This document shows, in pieces, positions 49,203 through 58,025 of a stretch of 64,000 bases of DNA. Position 1 is the stretch's first letter, and the number at the start of each line of letters is the position of its first letter. The DNA comes from Collinsella ihumii (lineage in GTDB: Bacteria; Actinomycetota; Coriobacteriia; Coriobacteriales; Coriobacteriaceae), in assembly GCF_900046475.1 (NCBI RefSeq), contig NZ_FCOU01000011.1, forward strand, positions 1 to 64,000, written 5' to 3'. A program made the position numbers and the translations under genes. The notes under the pieces were generated by a model. It was not told the origin of the DNA and made no database searches. It worked only from the letters and a program-made list of their open reading frames with translations.

Positions 49203-49964
49203 TCATGCCCCCAGCGAGGGGTCGATTGCCAGATACTCATCCAGCCGAGTCTCCTCAAGCGCAGCCACCATATCCGCAAAGGGGCCGAGCTCGCCGTGCA
49301 CGGCATGCGCCTCAAGCGCATCGTAGTACTCGATTCGCTGCTCCTTCGCAACGGGCACCGGCAGAAAGCCGGCGAGCATGAGCTGGTAGTTCATGAGCAT
49401 GCGCGCCGTGCGCCCGTTGCCGTCCACAAACGGATGGATGCGCACGAGCTCAGCGTGGGTCCATGCCGCAAGCTCTATGGAGTTGCTGTCCGCCGTCCCG
49501 GCAAGACGCGCAAAGAATTCCTTGACCTGCGCGTGCATATCCTCCCCAACAGGCGGCACAAAGCCGGCGCCGGGTATACGCACCCCCACGTTGCGATATG
49601 TACCGCCCGGCAGGATATTCTCGAGCAGGAGCATGTGGATATCCTTGGCGATGTTCTCCGTTGGCGCATCGCCCTTGGCAACGTGTTCTTTCACGTAGTT
49701 GAACGCCTTGCGATGGTTTGCTACTTCGTAAATCTCGCGCAGGAACTTGCCGCCGACCGACAGTCCGTCCTCCAAGATCGCCTTGGTCTGCACGAGCGTA
49801 AGCGTGTTGCCCTCGATGGCGGTGGAGTTGTGCGCATATTCAACGTCAAAGCTGCGCTCGAAGCTCTCCAGCGCCACAGGATCGATAGCGCCCAAGATGA
49901 CGTGCAGCCGATCACGCTTGCCGCATATGCGGCTGTAGTCCATATGAAGCGTGCCTCGTTTCAT
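49203..49964 (-). CDS. Fic family protein (class II)
   Basis: A 253-aa protein with the complete Fic core motif HPFVDGNGRTAR (catalytic His). The inhibitory motif STAIEGN lies near residue 47, N-terminal to the core, so this is a class II Fic whose own helix blocks ATP binding. Fic enzymes usually transfer AMP from ATP to a protein hydroxyl group. No separate FicA antitoxin is needed. There is no extra DNA-binding domain. GAGGAA precedes the ATG. Its place at the end of the toxin-antitoxin island suggests an accessory regulatory or defence role; the target is unknown. Confidence 0.93.
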   Translation of the reverse strand: MKRGTLHMDYSRICGKRDRLHVILGAIDPVALESFERSFDVEYAHNSTAIEGNTLTLVQTKAILEDGLSVGGKFLREIYEVANHRKAFNYVKEHVAKGDAPTENIAKDIHMLLLENILPGGTYRNVGVRIPGAGFVPPVGEDMHAQVKEFFARLAGTADSNSIELAAWTHAELVRIHPFVDGNGRTARMLMNYQLMLAGFLPVPVAKEQRIEYYDALEAHAVHGELGPFADMVAALEETRLDEYLAIDPSLGA

Positions 49965-50442
49965 CGACCGGTTCCTCTACTCCATCATGAAGCAAAGCCC
50001 GCACCGCCCTGCCACCATTATGGAGACACGACGGACACAACCGCACCGGTTCTGCCGTCACGCAGAGGGTCATGAATATGTATGGCTCAACCCAGCGCTA
50101 GATTCAGGCAATTTGACAGGCATGAGATGGGGACCGGAAGATCAACGCTGGACCCAGCATGAAACGACCCTGTATAACGGAGAAAAGGTACACATTTTGA
50201 AGGGGTGTCCGTTTAACAAAAGGCAAGAGTGGGCCACGCGTGAGGAGCTGCGGTTTCTTTACACGCCGCATCGCGTCCGTGTGTATAATGGGGTCCGTAA
50301 TATGAACCTAAAAAGGTGTACTTTTTGATGTCCTCGCCAGGCCCTCTACCTGCGCGAACACCTCGCTTCGCATGCCCGCGACCCAAAACAACGGACCGCG
50401 CATCCACCGGCGCGCCAAAAACTCCCTCACACACCGACACAC
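49965..50442. other. intergenic region, nothing recognised
   Basis: About 480 bp between the Fic gene and the fructose PTS terminator. Frames here lack ribosome sites and family resemblance. Two similar A-rich blocks (near 50183-50200 and 50309-50328, AAAAGGTACAC / AAAAAGGTGTAC) are the only feature noted. Confidence 0.4.
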
Positions 50443-50482
50443 AAAAAAGACCCGATCCGGCACATGACCGAATCGGGTCTTC
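50443..50482 (-). terminator. terminator of fruRKA
   Basis: The stem AAGACCCGAT / ATCGGGTCTT with a short loop is followed on the minus strand by TTTTTT. It lies about 60 bp past the fruA stop. Confidence 0.9.
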
Positions 50483-50544
50483 CCCAACATATATCTAACG
50501 CGTGCCGAACTACGCGGCCCCGTTCGCACCAGGCTCAGCTGGTA

Positions 50545-52575
50545 CTAACGCTCCAAACCGGACACCTCTGCAGGCAGCGGCTTCTTCAAGAAGGACAGGA
50601 TCAGGCAGGCGACCACCGCGCCGACAACGAGCGCGAGAAGGTACATGACCGGGTTGCCGATGACCGCGATCACCCAGGCGCCACCATGGGGCGCAGGACT
50701 CGTGCAACCAAAGCCGGCAGACATCGCGCCCGCGATCGCGGCGCCGACGATGCAGGAAGGCAACACGCGCCCGGGATCGGCCGCGGCGTACGGAATCGCG
50801 CCCTCGGTGATGAACGACAGGCCCATGATGTAGTTCACGATGCCCGCCTTGCGGTTCTCGAACGTCCAGCGGTTCTTGAAGATCGTCGTGGACAGGGCGA
50901 TCGCCAACGGCGGGACCATGCCGCCGATCATGACGGAGGCCATGATGATCTGACCGGTCGTGGTGCCGTCGGCGAGCATGGCGGTGCCGAACACGTACGC
51001 GGCCTTGTTGAACGGGCCGCCCATGTCGACCGACATCATGCCGGCGACCACGGCGCCCAGAAGCACGAGGTTGGTCGTGCCCATGCCGTTCAGGGCGGCC
51101 GTGAGCCACGAGTTGATGGCTGCAAAGATCGGGTTGAGGGCAAGCATCACGAGCCCGATCAGGAAGATCGCGATCAGCGGATACAGCAGCACCGGCTTGA
51201 TGCCCTCAAGCGAGTCGGGCAGCTTATCGCACAGCCTCTCGAGGCCATACGTCAGGTAGCCGGCGGCGAAACCCGCGAACAGCGCCGCGATGAAGCCGCC
51301 CGAGATCAGCGCGGCCTGCGCGTCGGCGTCCATGGCGCTGGAGAGGTAGCCGAGCGTGAAGCCCTGCTTGGCGATCCAGCCGCCCACAAAGCCAGGCGCC
51401 AGGCCGGGGCGGTCGGCGATGGACATGGAGATGAAGCCCGCGAGGATCGGCAGCATGAAGTTGAACGCCTGGTTGCCGACGAGGTTAAAGAACGCGGCGA
51501 GCGGGGTGCTGGAGCCATAGGAGCTCGTGCCCATGCCGGCCTGGTCGAGCAAGAAGGAGATGGCCATGAGGATGCCGCCGCCCACGACGAACGGCAGCAT
51601 GTGGGACACGCCGTTCATCAGGTGCTTGTAGACAGTGGAACCGATGCCCTCGGTCGAGGCGGACGCCGCCGGCGCGGACGAGCCGCCCTCGGCGTGGCAG
51701 ATGGGCGCCTCCCCGTTCATGATGATGTTGATGAGACGCTCCGCGTCGTTGATGCCGGCAGAGACGTTGGTGGAGTACAGCGGCTTGCCGTTGAAGCGGG
51801 AGAGCTCGATGCCCTTGTCGGCGGCGATGATGATGCCGCGGCACGCGGCGATCTCCTCGGCTGTCAGCGCGTTCTTGGTGCCGACCGAGCCCTGGGTCTC
51901 GACCTTGATGGTGACACCCATCTGCTCGGCGACCTTCTCGAGGTTCTCGGCTGCCATGTAGGTGTGCGCGATGCCCGTGGGGCACGCGGTGATGGCGAGC
52001 ACCTGCGGAAGGCCCGGATCTGCTGCGGCGTCTGTGCCGGCTGCGGCAGCGGCAGCCGCCTCGCGGGCGGCCTTGGCCTCGGCGGCCTTCTTCTCCTTCT
52101 CCGCCTGCTCGGCATCGTGGGCGGCCTCGGCCGTATCGATCACCGACAAAAACTCGTCGACCGTCTTGGCGGCGCGCAGGGCATCGGCAAAGTCCTCGTG
52201 CATGAGCAGCATCGAGAGCTTGGCGAGCACCTCGAGGTGCACGTTGGCCTGACCCTCGGGGGCCGCGATCATGAAGATGAGGTCGGAGGGCTTGCCGTCC
52301 GGCGCGTTCCAATCGACGCCCGCGGGAACCGTGATGGCGGCGAGACCGGGGCGCACGACGGCGTCGGTCTTGGCGTGCGGGATGGCGACGCCCTCGCCCA
52401 CCGCGGTGCTGAACTGCGACTCACGCTCGAGCACCGCCGCGCGGTACTTCTCGCGATCGCTGATGGTGCCGCTCGCATCGTGCAGGTCGACCAGCACGTC
52501 GATGGCATCCGCCTGCGTGGCGGCCGCGACTCCCAGCTTTACCCCATTCTTACTGAACAACTCGGTTATTTTCAT
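50545..52575 (-). CDS. fruA: fructose PTS enzyme IIABC
   Basis: A 676-aa fused permease. The IIA domain (1-150) has the phosphorylated His in VAIPHAKTDAV. An Ala/Lys-rich linker (about 155-185) leads to IIB with the phosphorylated Cys in AITACPTGIAHTYMAAENLE, then IIC with about ten membrane helices (PFVVGGGILMAISFLLDQAG, GFVGGWIAKQG, MSVDMGGPFNKAAYVFG, ITEGAIPYAAADP). It takes up fructose and phosphorylates it to fructose 1-phosphate using HPr. Last gene of fruR-fruK-fruA, 105 bp after fruK. Confidence 0.96.
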   Translation of the reverse strand: MKITELFSKNGVKLGVAAATQADAIDVLVDLHDASGTISDREKYRAAVLERESQFSTAVGEGVAIPHAKTDAVVRPGLAAITVPAGVDWNAPDGKPSDLIFMIAAPEGQANVHLEVLAKLSMLLMHEDFADALRAAKTVDEFLSVIDTAEAAHDAEQAEKEKKAAEAKAAREAAAAAAAGTDAAADPGLPQVLAITACPTGIAHTYMAAENLEKVAEQMGVTIKVETQGSVGTKNALTAEEIAACRGIIIAADKGIELSRFNGKPLYSTNVSAGINDAERLINIIMNGEAPICHAEGGSSAPAASASTEGIGSTVYKHLMNGVSHMLPFVVGGGILMAISFLLDQAGMGTSSYGSSTPLAAFFNLVGNQAFNFMLPILAGFISMSIADRPGLAPGFVGGWIAKQGFTLGYLSSAMDADAQAALISGGFIAALFAGFAAGYLTYGLERLCDKLPDSLEGIKPVLLYPLIAIFLIGLVMLALNPIFAAINSWLTAALNGMGTTNLVLLGAVVAGMMSVDMGGPFNKAAYVFGTAMLADGTTTGQIIMASVMIGGMVPPLAIALSTTIFKNRWTFENRKAGIVNYIMGLSFITEGAIPYAAADPGRVLPSCIVGAAIAGAMSAGFGCTSPAPHGGAWVIAVIGNPVMYLLALVVGAVVACLILSFLKKPLPAEVSGLER

Positions 52576-52680
52576 AGCGAACCCCTTTCCCCGGCATAAG
52601 CCAGCCCAGCCGCCAATATCTGACGGGCTCTGTAGGAACAGATTTGATATGGGCGACGCGCGAATTTTGCGCGCGAGCCG

Positions 52681-53592
52681 TTAACGATTGAAGGCGGCGA
52701 GCAGCGCCTCGACCTGGTCTCGCTCGGCGAGGCCCAGCGAGAACGCGCTCGCGGACCCCGTGCAGACGCCCATGGCAAACGCCCGCTCGACATCGCCTGC
52801 GCTCTCCAGCCAACCGGCAATGAAACCCGCGACCATCGAGTCGCCCGCGCCCACCGAGTTCACCACAGTGCCCGCGGGCGAGGGCCCTTCGACCACCTGG
52901 CCGTCCTCGGCGACCAGAACCGCGCCCTCCCCCGCCATCGAGACGAGCACGTTGCGCGCGCCGCGCTCCTGGAGCTTCTTCGCGTACGGAACCACCTCGT
53001 CACGTCGCTTGAGCTCAACGCCGAAGATCTCGCCCAGCTCGTGGTTGTTCGGCTTGATGAGGAAGGGCTTGAACGGAAGGACGTTGACGAGCAGGTCGCG
53101 CGTGGCGTCGACCACGATGCGGATGCCCCGGCCCTCCAGGCGCTTCATGATGCGCTCGTAGATGTCGCCGGGAAGCGCCGCGGGCACGCTGCCGGAGATG
53201 ACCAGGATGTCGTCGGTAGCGAGCGCATCGAGCTTGGCGTACAGTTCATCGATGTCGCGCTCGTCGATATCGGGGCCGATGCCATTGATCTCGGTCTCCT
53301 CGTTCGACTTGACCTTGACGTTGATGCGGCTCATGCCGTGGCTGACCTCGATGAAGTCGGTGTCGATGCCCTGCAGCTGAAGGCGGCGCGCGATCTCGTC
53401 GCCGGTGAACCCGGCAAGAAAGCCGAGTGCGCAGCTCGGGTGGCCGAGGTTCTTGAGCACGATGGACACGTTGATGCCCTTGCCGCCCGCCATGACGGTC
53501 TCGCGCGTCACGCGGTTGACCGCGCCGAGCGCAAGGTCGTCGACTGCCACGACGTAATCGAGGCACGGGTTGAAGGTGACGGTGTAGATCAT
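52681..53592 (-). CDS. fruK: 1-phosphofructokinase
   Basis: A 303-aa PfkB-family kinase starting MIYTVTFNPCLDYVVAVDDL. It has GGKGINVSIVLKNLGHPS near residue 38, NVKVKSNEETEING and the C-terminal signature VNSVGAGDSMVAGFIAG with the catalytic Asp. It converts fructose 1-phosphate, the product of FruA, to fructose 1,6-bisphosphate. A start 9 codons upstream lacks a ribosome site. A tagatose-6-phosphate kinase role is possible by family but unlikely beside fruA. Confidence 0.95.
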   Translation of the reverse strand: MIYTVTFNPCLDYVVAVDDLALGAVNRVTRETVMAGGKGINVSIVLKNLGHPSCALGFLAGFTGDEIARRLQLQGIDTDFIEVSHGMSRINVKVKSNEETEINGIGPDIDERDIDELYAKLDALATDDILVISGSVPAALPGDIYERIMKRLEGRGIRIVVDATRDLLVNVLPFKPFLIKPNNHELGEIFGVELKRRDEVVPYAKKLQERGARNVLVSMAGEGAVLVAEDGQVVEGPSPAGTVVNSVGAGDSMVAGFIAGWLESAGDVERAFAMGVCTGSASAFSLGLAERDQVEALLAAFNR

Positions 53593-53635
53593 GGAAGGGC
53601 TCTCTTTCTTGGTCGACATGCCTGGTTTCTAGCGC

Positions 53636-54397
53636 CTAGCGCCCGTCCTGCCCGACTGCGGCGCAGATGATGTTCGCTGCGTCCGCGAGCTCGGGCGGGA
53701 TGGACTCGGTGATGACGGTCGCATCGTCGAAGTCGGCGAAGGCGACCGGGGAGACGACGGAGAACTTGCTGGAATCGCAGAGCACGAAGGGGCGCAGGGT
53801 GCGCGAGAGCGCGATGCTCTTCACGACCGCCTCGCCGGTTTCGGGCGTGGTGAAGCCTTCGTCCGGCGTGGCGCCGTTCGTGCCGAAAAAGCCGATGGTG
53901 AAGCGGTAGCGGCGCAGCGCCTCGACCGTCTGCTCGCCCACAAGGGCCTCGGTGACCTGCTTGAGCTCCCCTGCCGGCACGAGCACGCGGCAGCCTTTGA
54001 CGAGCAGCGCATGGGCGTTGGCGATGGAGTTGGTGAGGTAGGTGGCGTGCGTCTCCGTGATGAAATCGACGAGGCGCTCGGTCGTGGAGCCGGAGTCGAT
54101 GTAGACGAAATCGTCGGGACTGATCAGCGAGGCGGCGCGGCGCGCGATCGCCGTCTTGGCCTCGGTGTTGACGCCATGCCGCTCGTTGACGGATTGATCG
54201 GACGCGACAACGGTGCGCGCGACGGCGGTGGCGCCGCCGTGCACCTTCACGATACGGCCCATCTGGGCAAGACGGGTCAGATCGCGGCGCACCGTGGATT
54301 CAGAGGCGTCCAGACGCTCCATCAGCTCGTTTGCCGTCATGGACCCATGCTCGTTGACCAGGTTGACGATGGTTTGAAGACGATCTTCCGCAAGCAT
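53636..54397 (-). CDS. fruR: DeoR-family fructose operon repressor
   Basis: A 253-aa regulator. It has an N-terminal DeoR helix-turn-helix (RLQTIVNLVNEHGSMTANELMERLDASESTVRRDLTRLAQMGRIVKVHGGA) and a C-terminal sugar-phosphate isomerase-like sensor domain (YIDSGSTTERLVDFI, FFGTNGATPDEGFTTPE). It likely represses fruRKA until fructose 1-phosphate binds. AGAGGAG precedes the ATG. The upstream region is full of GTTCA/TGAAC repeats. It leads the operon, 43 bp before fruK. Confidence 0.94.
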   Translation of the reverse strand: MLAEDRLQTIVNLVNEHGSMTANELMERLDASESTVRRDLTRLAQMGRIVKVHGGATAVARTVVASDQSVNERHGVNTEAKTAIARRAASLISPDDFVYIDSGSTTERLVDFITETHATYLTNSIANAHALLVKGCRVLVPAGELKQVTEALVGEQTVEALRRYRFTIGFFGTNGATPDEGFTTPETGEAVVKSIALSRTLRPFVLCDSSKFSVVSPVAFADFDDATVITESIPPELADAANIICAAVGQDGR

Positions 54398-54424
54398 CTG
54401 CGCTCCTCTCTATCGTGTCCAGCG

Positions 54425-54570
54425 AATGGCATCAAAACCATTCAAAAACATTCTAATTCGTTCACAACGAGAGCTTAGCACCAGAACCGTTCACTATCGG
54501 TCAAAATCGTTCATCGTACGTGAACGGTCGATTTCTCCAGGTGAACGGTTTTGAACGTCTCTGACCGATT
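54425..54570 (-). promoter_or_regulatory. fruR operator cluster
   Basis: Upstream of fruR at least seven CGTTCA/TGAACG half-sites occur in about 145 bp, including the tandem TGAACGGTTTTGAACG at 54542-54557 and GTGAACGG at 54519-54526. Spaced repeats of this kind are the binding pattern of DeoR-type repressors. The strand is that of the operon. Confidence 0.6.
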
Positions 54571-54572
54571 TT

Positions 54573-54640
54573 GGTGCAAATTGGGGACGTACCTTGCGCG
54601 TGCATTCATGCACGCGCAAGGTACGTCCCCAATTTGCACC
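54573..54640. repeat. perfect 32-bp-stem hairpin
   Basis: The arms 54573-54604 and 54609-54640 are perfectly complementary around the loop TTCA. No T-run follows. It separates the divergent fruR and azlC promoters. The GGGGACG block also occurs in the 33-bp palindromes. Confidence 0.85.
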
Positions 54641-54741
54641 ACGTCATCGGCCCCGGCAGCGTCCGACCCCAACGGCGCACCGCTTGCGCTATCCTTGTTC
54701 TTCGTATGCAACCCAACCGTATGGAAGGCAGGCGAATCCCC

Positions 54742-55488
54742 GTGACGAGACCCGGCACCAAGACCGCTGCGTTCAAGCAGGCCCTGCCGCTGTGCGTCCC
54801 CATCATGGCGGGCTTCGTCTTCCTCGGCATCACGTGCGGCGTGTACTCGAGCTCGCTCGGGCTGCCCTGGTGGATGCCGACGCTCATGTCCATCGCCATC
54901 TTCGGCGGCTCGGCGGAGTTCGTCGTCGCGTCCATGCTGCCGGGCGCGTTCGACCCGCTCACCGCCTTCCTCGTCGTCCTCGTGGTGCAGGCGCGCCACC
55001 TGTTCTACGGTCTGTCCATGCTCGAGCCGTTTCGCGGCATGGGCAAGAAGAAGCCCTACCTGATCTACGCCATGTGCGACGAATCGTTCTCCATCAACTA
55101 TTCGGCCCACGTGCCCGCCTCGATCGATCGCGGCTGGTTCATGACGTTCGTGAGCCTGCTCAACCAGGGCTCCTGGGTCGTCGGGTGCACGCTCGGCGGC
55201 ATCTTCGGCAGCATGATCCCCTTGCATGTCCAGGGCATCTCGTTCGCCATGACGGCCCTGTTCGTCGTCATCTTCATGGACCAGTGGCTCTCCGAGCCGA
55301 GCCACGCGAGCTCGCTGACCGGCCTTGCCGCCACGGCGCTCGCCCTCATGGTCTTCGGACCCGACAGCTTCTTGATCCCCGCCATGGTCCTCATCCTGGT
55401 CGTGGTCACCGCGGCGCGCGCCAAGCTGGAGCCCGTGTACGGCGATGCGGGCGAGGCGGGCGACGATTCGGAGGGTGAGTGCGCATGA
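54742..55488 (+). CDS. azlC: AzlC family branched-chain amino acid exporter subunit
   Basis: A 248-aa membrane protein. The AzlC hallmarks are ALPLCVPIMAGFVFLGITCGVY, then FGGSAEFVVASML and VQARHLFYGLSM, with YLIYAMCDESFSI. About six to seven helices are predicted. With AzlD it exports branched-chain amino acids or their analogues. The start is uncertain: I chose GTG at 54742; ATGs at 54706 and 54721 are in frame. It overlaps azlD as ATGA. Confidence 0.9.
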   Translation: MTRPGTKTAAFKQALPLCVPIMAGFVFLGITCGVYSSSLGLPWWMPTLMSIAIFGGSAEFVVASMLPGAFDPLTAFLVVLVVQARHLFYGLSMLEPFRGMGKKKPYLIYAMCDESFSINYSAHVPASIDRGWFMTFVSLLNQGSWVVGCTLGGIFGSMIPLHVQGISFAMTALFVVIFMDQWLSEPSHASSLTGLAATALALMVFGPDSFLIPAMVLILVVVTAARAKLEPVYGDAGEAGDDSEGECA

Positions 55489-55808
55489 CGGTCATCCAGC
55501 AGATCATCACCGTGCTCGTGGCAGGCGCCGCAACCGTCCTCACCCGCTTTCTGCCGTTCGCGGCGTTTAGGCACGGCGCCCCGCGCTACATCCGCTACCT
55601 CGGCGACGTGCTGCCCGGGGCGGTCTTCGGCCTGCTCGTGGTCTACTGCGTGAAAGACGTCGACGTCATGGGAGGCTATCACGGCGCGCCCGAGGCCATC
55701 GGCATCCTCATCACCGCGCTTTCCTACCTGTGGCGCCGCGACATGCTGACGTCCATCCTCGCGGGCACCCTGTCCTATATGGTCCTCGTCAATCTCGTAT
55801 TCGTCTGA
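55485..55808 (+). CDS. azlD: AzlD family branched-chain amino acid exporter subunit
   Basis: A 107-aa protein with three to four helices: IITVLVAGAATVLTRFLPFAAF, YLGDVLPGAVFGLLVVYCVKD, AIGILITALSYLWRRDMLTSILAGTLSYMVLV. This is AzlD, the small partner of AzlC. It is coupled to azlC by ATGA and to the next gene by TGATG. Confidence 0.92.
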   Translation: MTVIQQIITVLVAGAATVLTRFLPFAAFRHGAPRYIRYLGDVLPGAVFGLLVVYCVKDVDVMGGYHGAPEAIGILITALSYLWRRDMLTSILAGTLSYMVLVNLVFV

Positions 55809-56653
55809 TGCGGGCGGCACGCGCAGCCCGCCTTGAGGAGATGACCGTCTTGCACATCGATCGCACGCGCGCCCTCGAGGCGTTCAACAGCTACGTCGCG
55901 CCCTACGACGCGGGCAATCCCCGCATCGCACTCAAGGTGGCGCACACCCTGCGCGTCGCGGACGTGTGCGATGCCATCGCACGCGACGAGGGCTTGGGCG
56001 ACGAGGGCTGCGACCTCGCGTGGCTGTGCGGCCTGCTGCACGACCTCGGCCGTTTTGAGCAGCTGCGCCGATGGGACACCTTTGACGACTCCTGCAGCGC
56101 CAGCCATGCCGCGCTCGGCGTGCGCGAGCTGTTCGAGAGCGGCCCCGAGGCCGCGGGCAGCATCCGGCGCTTTAGCCCCTCGTCCGAGGAGGACGACCTC
56201 ATTCGCGAGGCCGTCGGGCAGCACAGCGCACTGCGCGTGGACGATCGCCTCGATGCGCGCACGCGGCTGTTCTGCGACCTCGTGCGCGACGCCGACAAGA
56301 TCGACATCCTGCGCGTGGCGAGCGAGAGCAGCGTGCAGACGATTCTGGGCATCGACGAGCACGCGTTTTTGGACAGCAGCATCTCGGACGGCGCGCGGCG
56401 CGCCTTTGCCGAGCGCCGCTGCGTGGCGCGCTCCGAGCGCACCGAGCCCGCCGACTTCCTCGTCGGGCTCATGGGGTTCATCTTCGAGCTCAGGTTTGCC
56501 GCGAGCCTCCGCCTCGTGCGCGAGCAGGGCTACCTGTACCGCATCCTCGACAACCCCTTCGGGCTCGGGCGCCCCTTTGCCGATCCTGCGACGCAGAAGA
56601 CGTGGGAGCGCATGTGCGCCGAGATGAGGGAACTGGTCGAGAAGGACGCCTGA
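55808..56653 (+). CDS. HD-domain phosphohydrolase
   Basis: A 281-aa soluble protein with an HD metal site: a first His in KVAHTLRVADVCDAIA, HD in GLLHDLGRFEQLRR, then DLVRDADKIDILRV with the final Asp. The HD family hydrolyses phosphate esters, often nucleotides; the substrate is not readable. The start at 55808 overlaps the azlD stop (TGATG). An internal ATG at 55841 is possible but has its purine run directly abutting. Linkage to an amino acid exporter may be only transcriptional. Confidence 0.85.
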   Translation: MRAARAARLEEMTVLHIDRTRALEAFNSYVAPYDAGNPRIALKVAHTLRVADVCDAIARDEGLGDEGCDLAWLCGLLHDLGRFEQLRRWDTFDDSCSASHAALGVRELFESGPEAAGSIRRFSPSSEEDDLIREAVGQHSALRVDDRLDARTRLFCDLVRDADKIDILRVASESSVQTILGIDEHAFLDSSISDGARRAFAERRCVARSERTEPADFLVGLMGFIFELRFAASLRLVREQGYLYRILDNPFGLGRPFADPATQKTWERMCAEMRELVEKDA

Positions 56654-56668
56654 CACCCTCGGCGGAAC

Positions 56669-56699
56669 GGGTTGAAACGAACCCGTCCCCAACCGACCC
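56669..56699. repeat. 33-bp-type palindromic repeat, copy 2
   Basis: A slightly shorter copy in the opposite orientation, with GGGTTGAAACGAACCCGTCC and the closing AACCGACCC. It lies 16 bp past the HD gene stop. Confidence 0.7.
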
Positions 56700-56700
56700 C

Positions 56701-56803
56701 TAAATACCCGCTAAGTGTACCCAGCAAGTGTACCCAGAAGCAGCAGTGAGGGCCCTCTGAGAACGATCTCACTCGCACTTCTGGGTACAGTTAGCGGGTA
56801 TTA
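56701..56803. repeat. hairpin element with a 13-bp internal duplication
   Basis: The left arm starts TAAATACCCGCTAA and carries GTGTACCCAG twice, 13 bp apart. The right arm (about 56768-56803) matches only one of the two copies. It lies between the convergent HD and etfA genes and could serve as a two-way stop. Confidence 0.6.
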
Positions 56804-56830
56804 CACCCCATGTGCACCGTGGACAGCCCA

Positions 56831-58025
56831 TCAGGCAAGTGCGTCGATCAGGGCCTCGGCCACCTCGATGCAGTCGCCGACCACCTTGTAGTGCGCCGCG
56901 CCGAATATGGGGGCCTCGGCGTCCTCGTTGACGGCGATGACGGTCTGCGCCCCTCCGATACCGGCCAGATGCTGGATGGCGCCGGACACCCCGAGGCTCA
57001 CCAGCAGCTTTGGCGCCACCGAGACGCCCGTCTGCCCCACCTGATGCGGGTACTCCAGCCAGCCCGCCTCCACGAGCGGGCGCGTGCAACCGAGCTCCGC
57101 CCCGAGCGCGTCGGCGAGCCTGCGGGCGACCGCGAGGTTCTTCTTGGACCCGATGCCCCGGCCCACGACCACCAGGCGCTCCGCATCGGCGATCGAGCGG
57201 CCAGCGCCCACCGGCTCCGCGTCCACAACGCGCACGCGCGGCGCCACGGACGCATCGAGCGTCACGTACCTGATCTCGCCCGCGCGGGTCTCGTCTGCCG
57301 CGGGTGCGGCGAAGATACCGGGCCTCACCGTCGCCATCTGCGGACGATGGGCCGGGCACACGATCGTGGCCATGAGGTTTCCGCCGAACGCGGGCCTCGT
57401 CTGCTGCAGCAGGCCGGTTTCCGGATCCATCGCGAGCACCGTGCAGTCGGCCGTGAGCCCGGTCTTGAGGCGTACCGCCACGCCGGGCGCCAGCTCGCGC
57501 CCGAATGCCGTGGCGCCGTACAGGATGACCTCCGGCCGGAAGGCGCGTGCCAGATCGCAGATCCAGTGCGCGAACACCTCGGCGTCCGGGCGGGCAAGGC
57601 GCGCATCGCGGCAGACGAGCACCTCGTCGGCACCGGCGGCGACGAGGTGCCGCGGTACGGGTCGTGATGATCGTCGGCGTCTGTCCTGGATACAAGAGTG
57701 GCTGGTGATAAGAGAGAGGCGAGCGCGCGCGCGGGAGCAGCTGGAAGGCGACGTCCATGACATGACCGTCGGCATCCACCTGCGCGAACACCCATATGTC
57801 CCGATAGCTCGCCAGCTCCTGCGCATCCGCGGCGCCATCCTTGGCGATCGAGATGGCGTCGACCGGGCACGCGTCGACGCAGGAACCGCAGAACACGCAG
57901 GCGTCGCTCACCTGTGCGAACTTGCGCGGACCTTCCCATACCAGCTTGAGCGCGGACGACGCGCACGCCTTCACGCAGCGGCCGCATCCGATGCACCGCT
58001 CGCGATCGATCGTAAGCCCGCTCAT
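56831..58025 (-). CDS. etfA: electron-transfer flavoprotein alpha subunit with N-terminal ferredoxin domain, frame broken
   Basis: The start at 58025 overlaps the etfB stop (ATGA) and has AGGAGGG upstream. Residues 1-65 form a 2x[4Fe-4S] ferredoxin (CIGCGRCVKAC and CVFCGSCVDACP). The EtfA N-domain (IWVFAQVDADGHVMDVAFQLL) follows. The C-terminal FAD domain (VVVGRGIGSKKNLAVARRLADALGAELGCTRPLVEAGW, GVSGAIQHLAGIGGA) lies in another frame. The length 1,195 is one base more than a multiple of three. Removing one base of the GGG at 57659-57661 joins the frames as TTVPRHLVAAG and gives 397 aa. It may be a sequencing error or a real mutation. The ferredoxin-EtfA form is known from electron-confurcating lactate dehydrogenase (LctC). 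Confidence 0.85.

Noticed and set aside
49951-50328. A 125-codon plus-strand frame after the Fic gene
   Set aside because: It starts inside the Fic gene's 5' end on the opposite strand, has no ribosome site and resembles no family.
50464-52599. A 711-codon plus-strand frame opposite fruA
   Set aside because: Shadow of the fruA coding strand; fruA itself has phosphorylation-site motifs and a ribosome site.
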